Positions 52,056 to 60,349 of a DNA stretch of 64,000 bases are shown one piece after another. Position 1 is the stretch's first letter, and every line of letters starts with the position of its first letter. The position numbers and the translations under genes were made by a program. A model generated the notes under the pieces. The model saw nothing but the letters and a program-made list of their open reading frames with translations. It was not told where the DNA came from and made no database searches. The DNA comes from CAVYXA01 sp963846775 (GTDB taxonomy: Bacteria > Verrucomicrobiota > Verrucomicrobiia > Chthoniobacterales > UBA10450), in assembly GCA_963846775.1 (NCBI GenBank), contig CAWJXB010000005.1:124001-188000 (forward strand), written 5' to 3'.

Positions 52056-52709
52056 ATGAATTCCCATCGCGTCATCGCCATCGATGGCCCGGCTGCGTCC
52101 GGTAAGAGCAGCGTCGCGCGCGAGCTCTCGCGACGGCTCGGTTTTGCCTACGTAAATTCGGGCGCGATGTACCGCGCCGTCACGTGGCACATCCTGCAGC
52201 GCGGAATCGCTCCGAACGACACTATGCGCGTTACCGCGGCTGTTGCTGCGGCCTCGATTATCTGCGATCTGGTCGATCATGAGTCGCGCATCAAGATCGA
52301 CCAGGTTGATCCAGCCCAACACTTGCGGGACGATCCGGTGAACAACGCCGTGTCGCGGGTCAGCACCGTGCCTGAAGTGCGCAAGGTTCTCACCGAAAGA
52401 ATGCGCCGTTATGCGCGCGATCACGACGTGGTCGTCGAAGGCCGGGATATCGGCTCGGTTGTTTTCCCCAATTCAAGTTACAAATTCTACATCGACGCTT
52501 CGCCGGAGGTGCGTCTCCGCCGGCGCGCCGCCGAAGGCCAGTGCGACGAGATCGCCGCGCGCGACTGGATCGATTCCTCCCGGTTGGCCTCGCCCTTGGT
52601 CATTTCCGAAGACGCCCACGTGATCGACAGTTCCAATCTTACTATCGAAGGCGTCGTCGGCGAAATCATTCGCCTCCTAAAGGTGAAAGGCCTGAAACTT
52701 CCGGCCTGA
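52056..52709 (+). CDS. cmk: Cytidylate kinase
   Basis: 217 residues. P-loop IAIDGPAASGKSSVARELSR, then LGFAYVNSGAMYRAVTWHIL, the CMP-binding region, EGRDIGSVVFPNSSYKFYID and ASPEVRLRRRAAEGQ. Phosphorylates CMP and dCMP. It follows aroA by 27 bases, an arrangement frequent in bacteria, and precedes plsC, so it is in one operon linking aromatic, nucleotide and lipid synthesis. CTP made through this enzyme would also serve CDP-alcohol lipids. Confidence 0.96.
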   Translation: MNSHRVIAIDGPAASGKSSVARELSRRLGFAYVNSGAMYRAVTWHILQRGIAPNDTMRVTAAVAAASIICDLVDHESRIKIDQVDPAQHLRDDPVNNAVSRVSTVPEVRKVLTERMRRYARDHDVVVEGRDIGSVVFPNSSYKFYIDASPEVRLRRRAAEGQCDEIAARDWIDSSRLASPLVISEDAHVIDSSNLTIEGVVGEIIRLLKVKGLKLPA

Positions 52710-52754
52710 TCGCCGCTCAACTCTTTAACGCTTCAACGACTTAACGGTTAACGA

Positions 52755-53369
52755 GTGAACTTCTACTATTGGCTCGGCTATCACGGCTCCCGTCTGCTCG
52801 CCCGGTTGTTCTTCCGATTCCGGATCCTGCATCGCGAACGTGTCATCCAAACCGGACCGGTTATCCTCGCCATGAATCACCAAAGCTTCCTCGATCCGCC
52901 CCTCGCCGGCAATGCGTGCGATCGTGCCATCTACTTTCTGGCCAAGAGATCGCTCATGAATGTGCCTGTGCTCGGATGGGTTTTGCCCAAGCTCAACGTT
53001 ATCCCTGTCGATCTTGAGGGAAAGGATCGCAGCGCACTGAAGGCTTTGATCCGAATCTTGCGGTCCGGTGAATGTGCGCTCGTATTCCCAGAAGGCACGC
53101 GCACGCCCGATGGAAATCTGCAACCGGCCGAGCCCGGAGTTGGCCTTGTCATCGCAAAGACGGGCGCACCGGTCGTGCCGATGCGAATCTTTGGGGCATT
53201 CGACGCCTGGCCGATCGGAGGCCAGCTCCGTTTGTGGCGCAAAATCACCATCGTCGTGGGCGAGCCACTCTACTTTTCTCCTGTCGATCTGGAATTGCGG
53301 GACAAAGATCGTTACCGTCGGCTCAGCCAGCGTGTGATGGACGCCATCGCCCAGCTGACACTTGAATAA
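52755..53369 (+). CDS. plsC: 1-acyl-sn-glycerol-3-phosphate acyltransferase
   Basis: 204 residues from GTG 52755. The acyltransferase motifs are MNHQSFLDPPL (HX4D), the block LPKLNVIPVDLEGKDRSALK, FPEGTRTPDG and TGAPVVPMRIFGAF. Makes phosphatidic acid at the inner membrane. The 45 bases before it carry a run of CTTTAACG/CTTCAACG words. Third gene of aroA-cmk-plsC. A hairpin follows at 53374-53397. Confidence 0.93.
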   Translation: MNFYYWLGYHGSRLLARLFFRFRILHRERVIQTGPVILAMNHQSFLDPPLAGNACDRAIYFLAKRSLMNVPVLGWVLPKLNVIPVDLEGKDRSALKALIRILRSGECALVFPEGTRTPDGNLQPAEPGVGLVIAKTGAPVVPMRIFGAFDAWPIGGQLRLWRKITIVVGEPLYFSPVDLELRDKDRYRRLSQRVMDAIAQLTLE

Positions 53370-53373
53370 ACGC

Positions 53374-53397
53374 CGGCAAAATTAGTCTTTTTTGCCG
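53374..53397 (+). terminator. Hairpin after plsC
   Basis: CGGCAAAA, eight-base loop, TTTTGCCG, starting five bases beyond the plsC stop. The stem carries the T-run itself. A plausible terminator of the aroA-cmk-plsC operon. Confidence 0.45.
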
Positions 53398-53427
53398 CGA
53401 TTTTCGGGAGGCGAAGAGCCGCCGGAT

Positions 53428-53443
53428 TGGCACAGCGGCTGCT
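53428..53443 (+). promoter_or_regulatory. Sigma-54 (-24/-12) promoter candidate
   Basis: TGGCACAGCGGCTGCT at 53428-53443 has GG and GC exactly 12 bases apart and matches the TGGCAC-N5-TGC consensus of RpoN promoters. It is 21 bases ahead of ATG 53464; the expected start of transcription near 53454 fits either that ATG or the one at 53479. Confidence 0.5.
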
Positions 53444-53463
53444 GATTTTACATCATAGATAAT

Positions 53464-54042
53464 ATGATTTTTATAAGCATGCGCCCGCTCCCGGTTAAAA
53501 AGATTATCCTGACCTTGACCAGCTTGATCTTCCTCTCCTCGATTTCATGCTTCGCCGAGTCGCTCTATTTTACGGTCAAATCGACCCCATACGATCGACA
53601 GATGAATCGGATCCAACCGGTGCTCTTTTCCAAACCGGCCACCCACTCGGGCGACCTCTCCTTGAGGACCGTGAATCAATGGATTTGCGATCTACGGGAG
53701 ATTCCATACGGCTTTAGCTCGGAGTGGAAGACGCCGGCAGAGGTGGAGTCTCAACCGGTCGCCGATTGCAAGGGTAAGGCGGTGGTGCTGTATCAGAGAA
53801 TGCTCGCTCACGGCGCGGAAAACATTCGCCTCGTGATCGGACGGCGCACCCAGATGAGCCATCAAACTCATGCCTGGCTGGAGTGGGCGACGAGATCGGG
53901 CACATATGTCCTAGACCCGACGATCAACTGGACAGCGTATCGTGCGGATCGTCTGGGCCGTGGCGCCTACGTCCCGTTCTACGCCTATTCCGGTCCACGG
54001 AAGTTCCGGGCTGCGTCGGCTTCCCTGTTCGCCGTTAATTAA
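53464..54042 (+). CDS. Secreted transglutaminase-like cysteine protease
   Basis: 192 residues from ATG 53464 (ATG 53479 would give MRPLPVKKII, a better signal-peptide N-terminus). Signal peptide core IILTLTSLIFLSSISCFA. Catalytic-type residues: Cys102 in VADCKGKAVVLY, His136 in HQTHAWLEW and Asp151 in YVLDPTINW, the order of transglutaminase-like (BTLCP-type) domains. It might process or cross-link envelope proteins. A sigma-54 promoter candidate lies directly upstream. Unlinked to the aroA operon. Confidence 0.82.
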   Translation: MIFISMRPLPVKKIILTLTSLIFLSSISCFAESLYFTVKSTPYDRQMNRIQPVLFSKPATHSGDLSLRTVNQWICDLREIPYGFSSEWKTPAEVESQPVADCKGKAVVLYQRMLAHGAENIRLVIGRRTQMSHQTHAWLEWATRSGTYVLDPTINWTAYRADRLGRGAYVPFYAYSGPRKFRAASASLFAVN

Positions 54043-54273
54043 CTCCACGCACTGGGTGCCAGTTCATTTCAAAATCGAAATCGCCCAGTCCTTTTCCTGG
54101 CACAGATGAGCAATATGGCTTGTTCTGGACACCCTTTCGCGCCAGACGGCTGACTCCATTACGAATTAACATCTCGCGCGAATCGGTTCCGGTTTGACAA
54201 CTGGCCCCGTGGCAACGGCGGGAAAAATTGTATTGCCAAAGCGGCGGGGGAGAAATAGCATTGTCTTGAAAAT

Positions 54274-55617
54274 ATGGCAATTATGAAGGCAAGCCAACCT
54301 ACCGTTGGCAAAATCTGTGGATTTTTCTTTTCGGCCTTGCTCCTCAGCAGCCCCGGCGTTTTCAGCGCGGAATTACTCTTCCAACGTGTCGTGGCCCCGG
54401 CAAGTCGAACGGCCCCCGAGAATCTCGCGCGCTACTCTCTTGGAGCGCAGATCGAGGTTGCGCCGCAAAGCAACTCGATCCTCGGACTGCAGCTTAGCTC
54501 TAAAACGGAGGACAATAACACGGCAGAAGCGGCGCTCTTGTGTGATGACCCAACCGTCGGATACCCTTTGCCCAGCGGGACGAGTGCAGTCGTAATCTCA
54601 TTTCCGAAGATAGAAAACATCGACAGCATCTCGTTCTCGAACGGTAACGCCAAAGGCGATGTGACCGTTACCACATCGAGTGCAAAGCTGCCGGCGGACA
54701 GTTCGCAGTGGCGCGAAGTCTGGCACGGGCAGATCGACGGCGATGTCTTCAACGCAAAGATCGGCCCGAGCGAGGCCAAATATGTGCGCCTAACGTTTAG
54801 TTTGAAGCAGTCTGGACGCATCGCTGGATTGGGGATTTTCTCTACTCCTGCGGTTTCCGATCTGAATGGGGCACGCCCTCGACGGGTGAATTTTCAATCG
54901 GAGAACGCGGCCTTGATCGGTTGTAACCTAACGAACTTCCGGGCCGGGGCGCGTGTGCTTTACGTTACATCCGGCGACGATCTCGCTCAGGCTAGCAACA
55001 TGATCGACAATCACCCGGCGACCATATTCTCATTTGCTACGAATGATGGATCCCCGGCTGCCATTATCGATCTCGGCAACATCACATCCGTTCGCCGAAT
55101 CTCGGTCGTGTATGCGCGACGCCAAGGCAGAATTGATTTTTACGTGCTTCCATCGCTGCCGGAGACGAAAGCGGGAGGCCCGTCCTTGGTCGTCGATGGA
55201 CCAGGCCTGGCGCGAATGATCCCCGTTGGATCGGTCGAGAGCGATGGCAGCGGCCGCGCAGCTTCCGATTTTCCGGTTACCGCTGGGCGCTACCTGATGG
55301 TGAAATGGACGCCGGCCGCACATGAGGAGACACCTTTCTCGATTGCCGAGGTCGCAGCGTTTGGTCGAGCCGCGACGCCTAGTCTGATCGCGGCAAACAT
55401 CACGCGAACGCAGTCGCCGGAGGTTTCCTCGGCCGAAACTGATGGCAAAGACTTCGACGGGAAAGATTTTGCGGATGGGAAAGATTTTGCGGACGGGAAA
55501 GATTTCAAAGAGGCCAAGGAAGCTCCGGCTGAGGCTCCGGGCGAAGGCCCGGCTTCTTCGCTGCCCGCGCCGCCGCTCTTCCAGTTTATTCCGATGGTCG
55601 GGCCGGTAAGCCCGTAG
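54274..55617 (+). CDS. Secreted protein with discoidin-like region and DGKDF repeats
   Basis: 447 residues with signal peptide (ICGFFFSALLLSSPGVFSA). Two beta-sandwich-like regions follow (about 85-190, YPLPSGTSAVVISFPKIENI to YVRLTFSLKQSGRIAGLGIF; about 220-365, MIDNHPATIFSF to YLMVKWTPAAHEETPFSIAE), the text of F5/8-type carbohydrate-binding folds. At about 388-410 there is a tandem of the unit DGKDF(A) repeated four times, then an Ala/Glu/Pro/Gly tail ending FQFIPMVGPVSP. Role unknown; likely surface-exposed. The 230 bases upstream hold no clear gene. Confidence 0.75.
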   Translation: MAIMKASQPTVGKICGFFFSALLLSSPGVFSAELLFQRVVAPASRTAPENLARYSLGAQIEVAPQSNSILGLQLSSKTEDNNTAEAALLCDDPTVGYPLPSGTSAVVISFPKIENIDSISFSNGNAKGDVTVTTSSAKLPADSSQWREVWHGQIDGDVFNAKIGPSEAKYVRLTFSLKQSGRIAGLGIFSTPAVSDLNGARPRRVNFQSENAALIGCNLTNFRAGARVLYVTSGDDLAQASNMIDNHPATIFSFATNDGSPAAIIDLGNITSVRRISVVYARRQGRIDFYVLPSLPETKAGGPSLVVDGPGLARMIPVGSVESDGSGRAASDFPVTAGRYLMVKWTPAAHEETPFSIAEVAAFGRAATPSLIAANITRTQSPEVSSAETDGKDFDGKDFADGKDFADGKDFKEAKEAPAEAPGEGPASSLPAPPLFQFIPMVGPVSP

Positions 55618-55716
55618 GGCTTCCAGAGCGTTCTAGTCGGCGACGTTGACGCCACCGAGAGAGGATTGAGTGAGGGTCATCCCTCCGACTGATAATCTGC
55701 CAACACAACTGCGCGT

Positions 55717-56982
55717 TTACAGTTGATCGCGAATCACCTTAAAGATCGCGGTTTGATCGATTGATCCTTCCAGAGCTTCTGTCCCACGGCCGTCCCCGAA
55801 CGCGACGACATCATCCACTGTCGGTAGGGCAGTCTTGCTGTAAAAGGCGCCAGGCTCGACCGGTTCGGTTCCGGTTTGGTCGTTAGGCGGCTGATTCGGC
55901 ACCTTAGCCGCACCATAGGACCGAATTCCAACCGGTCCGGCTGCCCACGTGATCCATGGTTGCCCGGCCGAGTTTAACCCGATGACCGCGATTCCGCTGT
56001 CTTTTCGGAACGGCGCCCCGTTTAGGTTCATTCCGCCAATAGCGACGTCGCCACAGACGATTAATGTTGATTTTGCGCCCGCGTATCGCTGCGCGGTTAG
56101 AACCGCGCGGTCGAGCTCGGCCGTTTCATTCAACGTCCTTTCGCCTTGATTTTCCTGCGCTGCCTTGCGCATCAACCCCGCGTTAACGACGAGGAGGTAT
56201 CCGCCGGCATTGTACTGGAGCAGCTCGATCGCGCGACGCGTCATGTCCGCCAGACTGGGCTGGTGACTGCGTTCTTCGACCTGGTTGGCAAACGCGAGTT
56301 CGTTCTTGCTGAACACGCCAAAAAGCTTGGAATGTCTCCACGCCGGAACCGCTTCCAATTCGGCGCGTGTTTGCACGACGTCGAAGCCATTTCGCCGCAG
56401 TTCCAACAACAGATCGCGGTTGTCCTGTCGCGCGCCGCCTTTCCCGCCTGGTAAAAACTGCGCCAGACCGCCGCCCAATGCGATTTCGATCTTACCGCCT
56501 TCGACGAATTCACGCGCGATGGCATCGATGTCGTTAGGGCTGGCCGCATGAGCATAAAAAGCTCCGCAGGTTGGCTCGGTCAAGTTCGCATCCGTGACCA
56601 GCCCGATGACGCGCCCTTTGTCCCTGGCCAGCTCCACGATACTCGTTAACGGTTTGCCTTCGCTGTCGCGCGCGATCGCTCCGTTATTCACCCTCGTCCC
56701 GGTGGCGATGGCCGTCGCCGCCGCCGCCTGATCGGGCGTGGCAAAATCCTTCGAGTAATTCCGGATTAGAGCGATGTGTTTTATCGAGTCGAGCGCGAGA
56801 TGGCTCTCGGCACCTCCGGTGTAAACGCGGGTCGCGGCCAATCGACCTGGCGACAGTCCCTGGCCGATGAAGAGAATGATCCCAAACGGCTTTTGCACGA
56901 CCCAGTGTTGAAAATAGATCACGCCGATGCCGATAAAGGCCACGAGTAACAAAAGCGCGAGCAATTGATTGCGCCATTTCAC
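55717..56982 (-). CDS. Membrane-anchored alkaline phosphatase homologue lacking catalytic residues
   Basis: About 421 residues from GTG 56982 (ATG 57060 is possible but only 16 bases from the gpmI start). One N-terminal helix (LLALLLLVAFIGIGVIYF), then the alkaline phosphatase fold: FGIILFIGQGLSPGRLAATR, PDQAAAATAIATGTRVNNGA, VIGLVTDANLTEPTCGAFYA. Key sites are changed: IGDG reads IGQG (metal Asp lost), nucleophile Ser in DSA reads DQA, the VEG-x-ID block reads VNAGLMR, and TADH reads CGDV. The fold is retained, so it is probably a pseudoenzyme with a binding or scaffold role. Confidence 0.83.
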   Translation of the reverse strand: MKWRNQLLALLLLVAFIGIGVIYFQHWVVQKPFGIILFIGQGLSPGRLAATRVYTGGAESHLALDSIKHIALIRNYSKDFATPDQAAAATAIATGTRVNNGAIARDSEGKPLTSIVELARDKGRVIGLVTDANLTEPTCGAFYAHAASPNDIDAIAREFVEGGKIEIALGGGLAQFLPGGKGGARQDNRDLLLELRRNGFDVVQTRAELEAVPAWRHSKLFGVFSKNELAFANQVEERSHQPSLADMTRRAIELLQYNAGGYLLVVNAGLMRKAAQENQGERTLNETAELDRAVLTAQRYAGAKSTLIVCGDVAIGGMNLNGAPFRKDSGIAVIGLNSAGQPWITWAAGPVGIRSYGAAKVPNQPPNDQTGTEPVEPGAFYSKTALPTVDDVVAFGDGRGTEALEGSIDQTAIFKVIRDQL

Positions 56983-57076
56983 GGAAGCGATGTGACCGCG
57001 CCTCCTCCGTGTTGTCAATCTCGCAAGCGCGGGAAACTGCTTGTCGATCTTCTCAATCATCACGACAGTGCGCGCT

Positions 57077-58618
57077 ATGGCAGGCCCGGTCATGCTGATC
57101 ATCCGCGACGGTTGGGGAATTAATCCTGGAGGCAGAGAGAAACGCGAAGAAAACGGAGACGCCACGCTCCTCGCGCGTACCCCTTTCCACGACCAGCTCT
57201 ATCGCAATTATCCGGGCGGGAAATTGAGCGCGAGCGGGGCCGATGTTGGCCTGCCCGACGGTCAAATGGGCAACTCCGAAGTAGGCCATCTCAATCTCGG
57301 CGCCGGGCGGATCGTGTACCAGGATCTGACGCGAATTAACCAAGCTATCGCCCAAGGTGAGCTGGAGCGGAACGCGACGGCGCAGAGTGCGTTCGCCACC
57401 GCTCGCGGGCATCGTTTGCATCTGTTAGGCTTGGTTTCCGACGGTGGCGTTCACAGCCATTATGATCACCTGATTGCGCTGGCCAATGCGGCGCACGAAG
57501 CGGGAGTGAACAAAATCTTTGTTCACGCTTTTACTGATGGTCGCGATACGTCGCCAACCGGGGGAGCGAGCTTTTTGCGAACATGCGAAACCGCGCTGCG
57601 AAAGAGCGGAGCGCAGATTGTCACAGTGGTCGGCCGTTACTTTGCCATGGATCGAGATCGGCGCTGGGACCGCACGAAAAAGGCCTGGGACGCAATTGTT
57701 CTTGGGCGGGGCAAAATCTGTAAAGACGCGCCGTCAGCCGCGGTAGCTCGACAATACAAGCAGGGCAAAACCGACGAGTTCATGCCGCCGCTCGTTTTCT
57801 CGCATTCGAACGAGCAACGTGTTCGCGATGATGACACGGTTCTGTTTTTTAACTTCCGCGCGGACCGTGCGCGGCAGCTCTCGCGCGCTTTTTTGCTGAA
57901 GGATTTCGACGGATTTAATCGCGAAATCTGGCCGCGAGTGCACTACGTCACCCTCACTCAATACGATGTGACTTATCCGTCCCCATTCATTTTCGCGCCG
58001 CAAGAACTGAAGGAAATCCTGGGCGAGATGGTGAGCGCGGCAGGCAAGAAACAATTGCGCATCGCCGAGACCGAGAAATACGCGCACGTGACCTATTTTT
58101 TTAACGGCGGCGTGGAAAAAGCCTTTCCAGGGGAAGACCGCAAGCTGATTCCGTCGCCGAAGGTGGCCACTTATGATCTTCAGCCCGAGATGAGCGCACG
58201 TGAAGTGACCGACGAACTGATCGCGCGAATGGCTGATTACGATTTGATTATTTTGAACTTCGCTAATCCAGACATGGTTGGCCACACTGGCGTGGTCGAA
58301 GCTGGAGTCAAAGCGGTCGAGACGGTTGACGCTTGTTGCGCGCGGATCATCCCGCAACTGCTCGAACTTGGCGGCAAATGCCTGGTTACCGCCGATCACG
58401 GCAATTGCGAACAAATGCGTAACCCCGATGGCTCGCCCAACACTGCCCACACCTGCAATCTCGTTCACTGCATCTACGTTGGGCCTGATGCCGCCCAATT
58501 TCGTTGCCGCGATGGCATCTTGGCCGATGTGGCACCTACGCTCCTTTTCCTTCTTGGCCTGTCGCAGCCGAAAGAAATGACCGGGCACAACTTGCTGGTG
58601 CCGGGGACCGGTCGTTAG
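57077..58618 (+). CDS. gpmI: 2,3-bisphosphoglycerate-independent phosphoglycerate mutase
   Basis: 513 residues from ATG 57077 (MAGPVMLIIRDGWGINPGG). Interconverts 3- and 2-phosphoglycerate. Metal and catalytic motifs: LIIRDGWG, LPDGQMGNSEVGHLNLGAGR with the nucleophilic Ser, VHAFTDGRDTSP, GRYFAMDRDRRWDR, FFNFRADRARQLSRAF, NFANPDMVGHTG and VTADHGNCEQM. Normal length. Divergent from the inactive alkaline phosphatase homologue, which belongs to the same superfamily. Confidence 0.96.
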   Translation: MAGPVMLIIRDGWGINPGGREKREENGDATLLARTPFHDQLYRNYPGGKLSASGADVGLPDGQMGNSEVGHLNLGAGRIVYQDLTRINQAIAQGELERNATAQSAFATARGHRLHLLGLVSDGGVHSHYDHLIALANAAHEAGVNKIFVHAFTDGRDTSPTGGASFLRTCETALRKSGAQIVTVVGRYFAMDRDRRWDRTKKAWDAIVLGRGKICKDAPSAAVARQYKQGKTDEFMPPLVFSHSNEQRVRDDDTVLFFNFRADRARQLSRAFLLKDFDGFNREIWPRVHYVTLTQYDVTYPSPFIFAPQELKEILGEMVSAAGKKQLRIAETEKYAHVTYFFNGGVEKAFPGEDRKLIPSPKVATYDLQPEMSAREVTDELIARMADYDLIILNFANPDMVGHTGVVEAGVKAVETVDACCARIIPQLLELGGKCLVTADHGNCEQMRNPDGSPNTAHTCNLVHCIYVGPDAAQFRCRDGILADVAPTLLFLLGLSQPKEMTGHNLLVPGTGR

Positions 58619-58657
58619 GTCCGACTGGTCGCTCGAGATTCTTCGATATGCCAACAA

Positions 58658-58686
58658 TTGACGAACGGCGTAAAGCGTTCTGGAAT
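58658..58686 (+). promoter_or_regulatory. Sigma-70-type promoter candidate for rpsB
   Basis: TTGACG at 58658, 17-base spacer, TGGAAT at 58681, about 98 bases before the rpsB start. The -35 is close to consensus; the -10 is weaker. Confidence 0.35.
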
Positions 58687-58783
58687 CTTTCTGACGAGGA
58701 ACCAATTTGCATTTGCCAAGCTAGTGAGGCTGTAGCATCTTCCCGCTCCGCCGTGCCAGGCTTGGCCGGCGCGATTTTTGTCT

Positions 58784-59515
58784 ATGGCAACTACAACTGA
58801 ATTAGTCCCCGAACTTTTGGAGGCCGGCGTTCACTTTGGTCATCAGACCAAACGCTGGAACCCGAAGATGAAGCCATTCATTTTCGAGCAGCGAAACCAG
58901 ATTTACATCATCAACCTCGATCGCACGGCGGAGCAGCTTCAGCGCGCGACGGAGTTTCTTCAGGATGTCGCCCGCCGTGGCGGAAAAATTCTCTTCGTCG
59001 GCTGCAAGAAACAGGCCCAGGAAGCGGTTAAGGAAGCAGCGCTCGCGTGCGGCCAGTTTTACGTTAATCAGCGCTGGCTCGGCGGCACGCTTACAAATTT
59101 GACCACCATTCGTAAAAGCATCGGGCGCCTGAAGTTCATCGAACAGATCGAGCAATCGCCTGATTACAAGAAGATGGGTAAACAGGAGTTGGCTGCGCTG
59201 AATCGCGAGGCCGCGAAACTGCGGCGCAATCTCGAAGGTATTCTCGACATGGAACGCTTACCCGATTCGTTGGTTGTGATCGACATATTGCGTGAGCAGA
59301 ACACGGTGAACGAAGCGCGCCGGCTCGGTATTCCTGTCGTCGCGATTGTCGATACCAATGCCGATCCGGAAATGGTGGATTATCCGATCGCGGGGAACGA
59401 CGATGCCATCCGCGCCATCCGCGTCGTCTTGCAAAAGCTTGTCGATGCCATTGTCTCGGCCAGCAACGAAGCCCGCATCCGTGAGCAAGTCGAAATGGCC
59501 GGCGTGTCGGCCTGA
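58784..59515 (+). CDS. rpsB: 30S ribosomal protein S2
   Basis: 243 residues from ATG 58784. S2 signature text: LLEAGVHFGHQTKRWNPKMK, NQIYIINLDRTAEQLQRATE, GKILFVGCKKQAQEAVKEAA, QRWLGGTLTNLTTIRKSIGR and DSLVVIDILREQNTVNEARR with GIPVVAIVDTNADPEMVDYP. It is the first gene of the conserved rpsB-tsf pair. Binds the 30S head and holds S1. Confidence 0.97.
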   Translation: MATTTELVPELLEAGVHFGHQTKRWNPKMKPFIFEQRNQIYIINLDRTAEQLQRATEFLQDVARRGGKILFVGCKKQAQEAVKEAALACGQFYVNQRWLGGTLTNLTTIRKSIGRLKFIEQIEQSPDYKKMGKQELAALNREAAKLRRNLEGILDMERLPDSLVVIDILREQNTVNEARRLGIPVVAIVDTNADPEMVDYPIAGNDDAIRAIRVVLQKLVDAIVSASNEARIREQVEMAGVSA

Positions 59516-59522
59516 AGCCAAT

Positions 59523-59589
59523 AAATCCGTTACATCGTTACAACGTTACAAAGCAGGCCGATGTAACCTTGTAACTTTTTAACTTTTCA
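59523..59589. repeat. GTTACA/TGTAAC word repeat between rpsB and tsf
   Basis: CCGTTACATCGTTACAACGT then, after a spacer, GATGTAACCTTGTAACTTTT: arms of repeated words that can pair. It belongs to the same style of intergenic palindrome as 711-822 and 17010-17080. Confidence 0.5.
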
Positions 59590-59594
59590 CACTC

Positions 59595-60206
59595 ATGGAA
59601 ATCGATCCCCAATTAGTAAAAAAGCTCCGCGAAAAAACCAACGCGGGTATGATGGACTGTAAACGCGCGCTCACCGACGCCGCCGGCAATTTCGATAAAG
59701 CCGAGCAGATTTTGCGGGAAAAGGGAATCGCCAGCGCGAGTAAGAAAGCGTCCCGCGCGACCAAGGAAGGCATTGTCGCTTCTTACATTCATCAGCAGGG
59801 CAAAGTCGGCGTGCTGGTCGAAGTAGACTGCGAGACCGATTTCGTGGCTAAGAACCAGAACTTCCGCGATTTCGTCAAAGACATCACTCTGCACATCGCC
59901 GCCGCCCATCCGCTCTACGTCAGCCGCGAACAGGTCCCTGGGAATCTGATCGAAGCTGAGCGCGAGATCTACAAGGCGCAGGTGAAAGGCAAACCGGCCA
60001 ACGTCGTTGACAAAATTGTCGATGGTAAACTCGACAAATTCTACAGCACCGTCTGCTTGCTTGAGCAAGGTTTCATCAAGAATCCCGAGCAAACGATCGG
60101 CGACTTGCTGAAAGCCAAAATCGCCGAGCTCGGCGAAAACATTATCATCCGCCGTTTCACGCGCTACCTCATGGGCGAGCCGCTCGAATCCGAATCGGCC
60201 GGCTAG
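59595..60206 (+). CDS. tsf: Translation elongation factor Ts
   Basis: 203 residues, a short EF-Ts as in many non-proteobacteria. N-terminal UBA-like domain LVKKLREKTNAGMMDCKRAL, then EGIVASYIHQQGKVGVLVEV and DCETDFVAKNQNFRDFVKDI, the EF-Tu-contact region, and a C-terminal KIAELGENIIIRRFTRYLMG. Catalyses GDP release from EF-Tu. It is 79 bases downstream of rpsB. Confidence 0.97.
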   Translation: MEIDPQLVKKLREKTNAGMMDCKRALTDAAGNFDKAEQILREKGIASASKKASRATKEGIVASYIHQQGKVGVLVEVDCETDFVAKNQNFRDFVKDITLHIAAAHPLYVSREQVPGNLIEAEREIYKAQVKGKPANVVDKIVDGKLDKFYSTVCLLEQGFIKNPEQTIGDLLKAKIAELGENIIIRRFTRYLMGEPLESESAG

Positions 60207-60269
60207 TCGCCGTGTAACAGTCCCGGCTTTAAGATGAACGCCGCCGTCGCCCCTGTCCGGGGCCGTTCT

Positions 60270-60309
60270 TAATAGCCCGCAAACCGAGCGTCAAAACGCC
60301 GGGCTATTA
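60270..60309. terminator. Inverted repeat between convergent tsf and nucleotidyltransferase genes
   Basis: TAATAGCCCG (60270-60279) and CGGGCTATTA (60300-60309) form a perfect 10-bp stem with a 20-base loop. It lies between two convergent genes (stops at 60206 and 60350), so it may end transcription from both sides. A smaller hairpin GCCCCTGTCCGGGGC is at 60249-60263. Confidence 0.55.
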
Positions 60310-60349
60310 TCGGGACGAAAAAGATCAAACCTGCCCGAATTCGGACGCC

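Noticed and set aside
54116..54131. Second sigma-54-like site (TGGCACAGATGAGCA)
   Set aside because: GG and GC are 11 bases apart rather than 12, and no gene start follows within a sensible distance.
54035..54280. Minus-strand 81-codon frame upstream of the DGKDF protein
   Set aside because: No signal peptide, motif or neighbour support; overlaps both flanking genes' ends.
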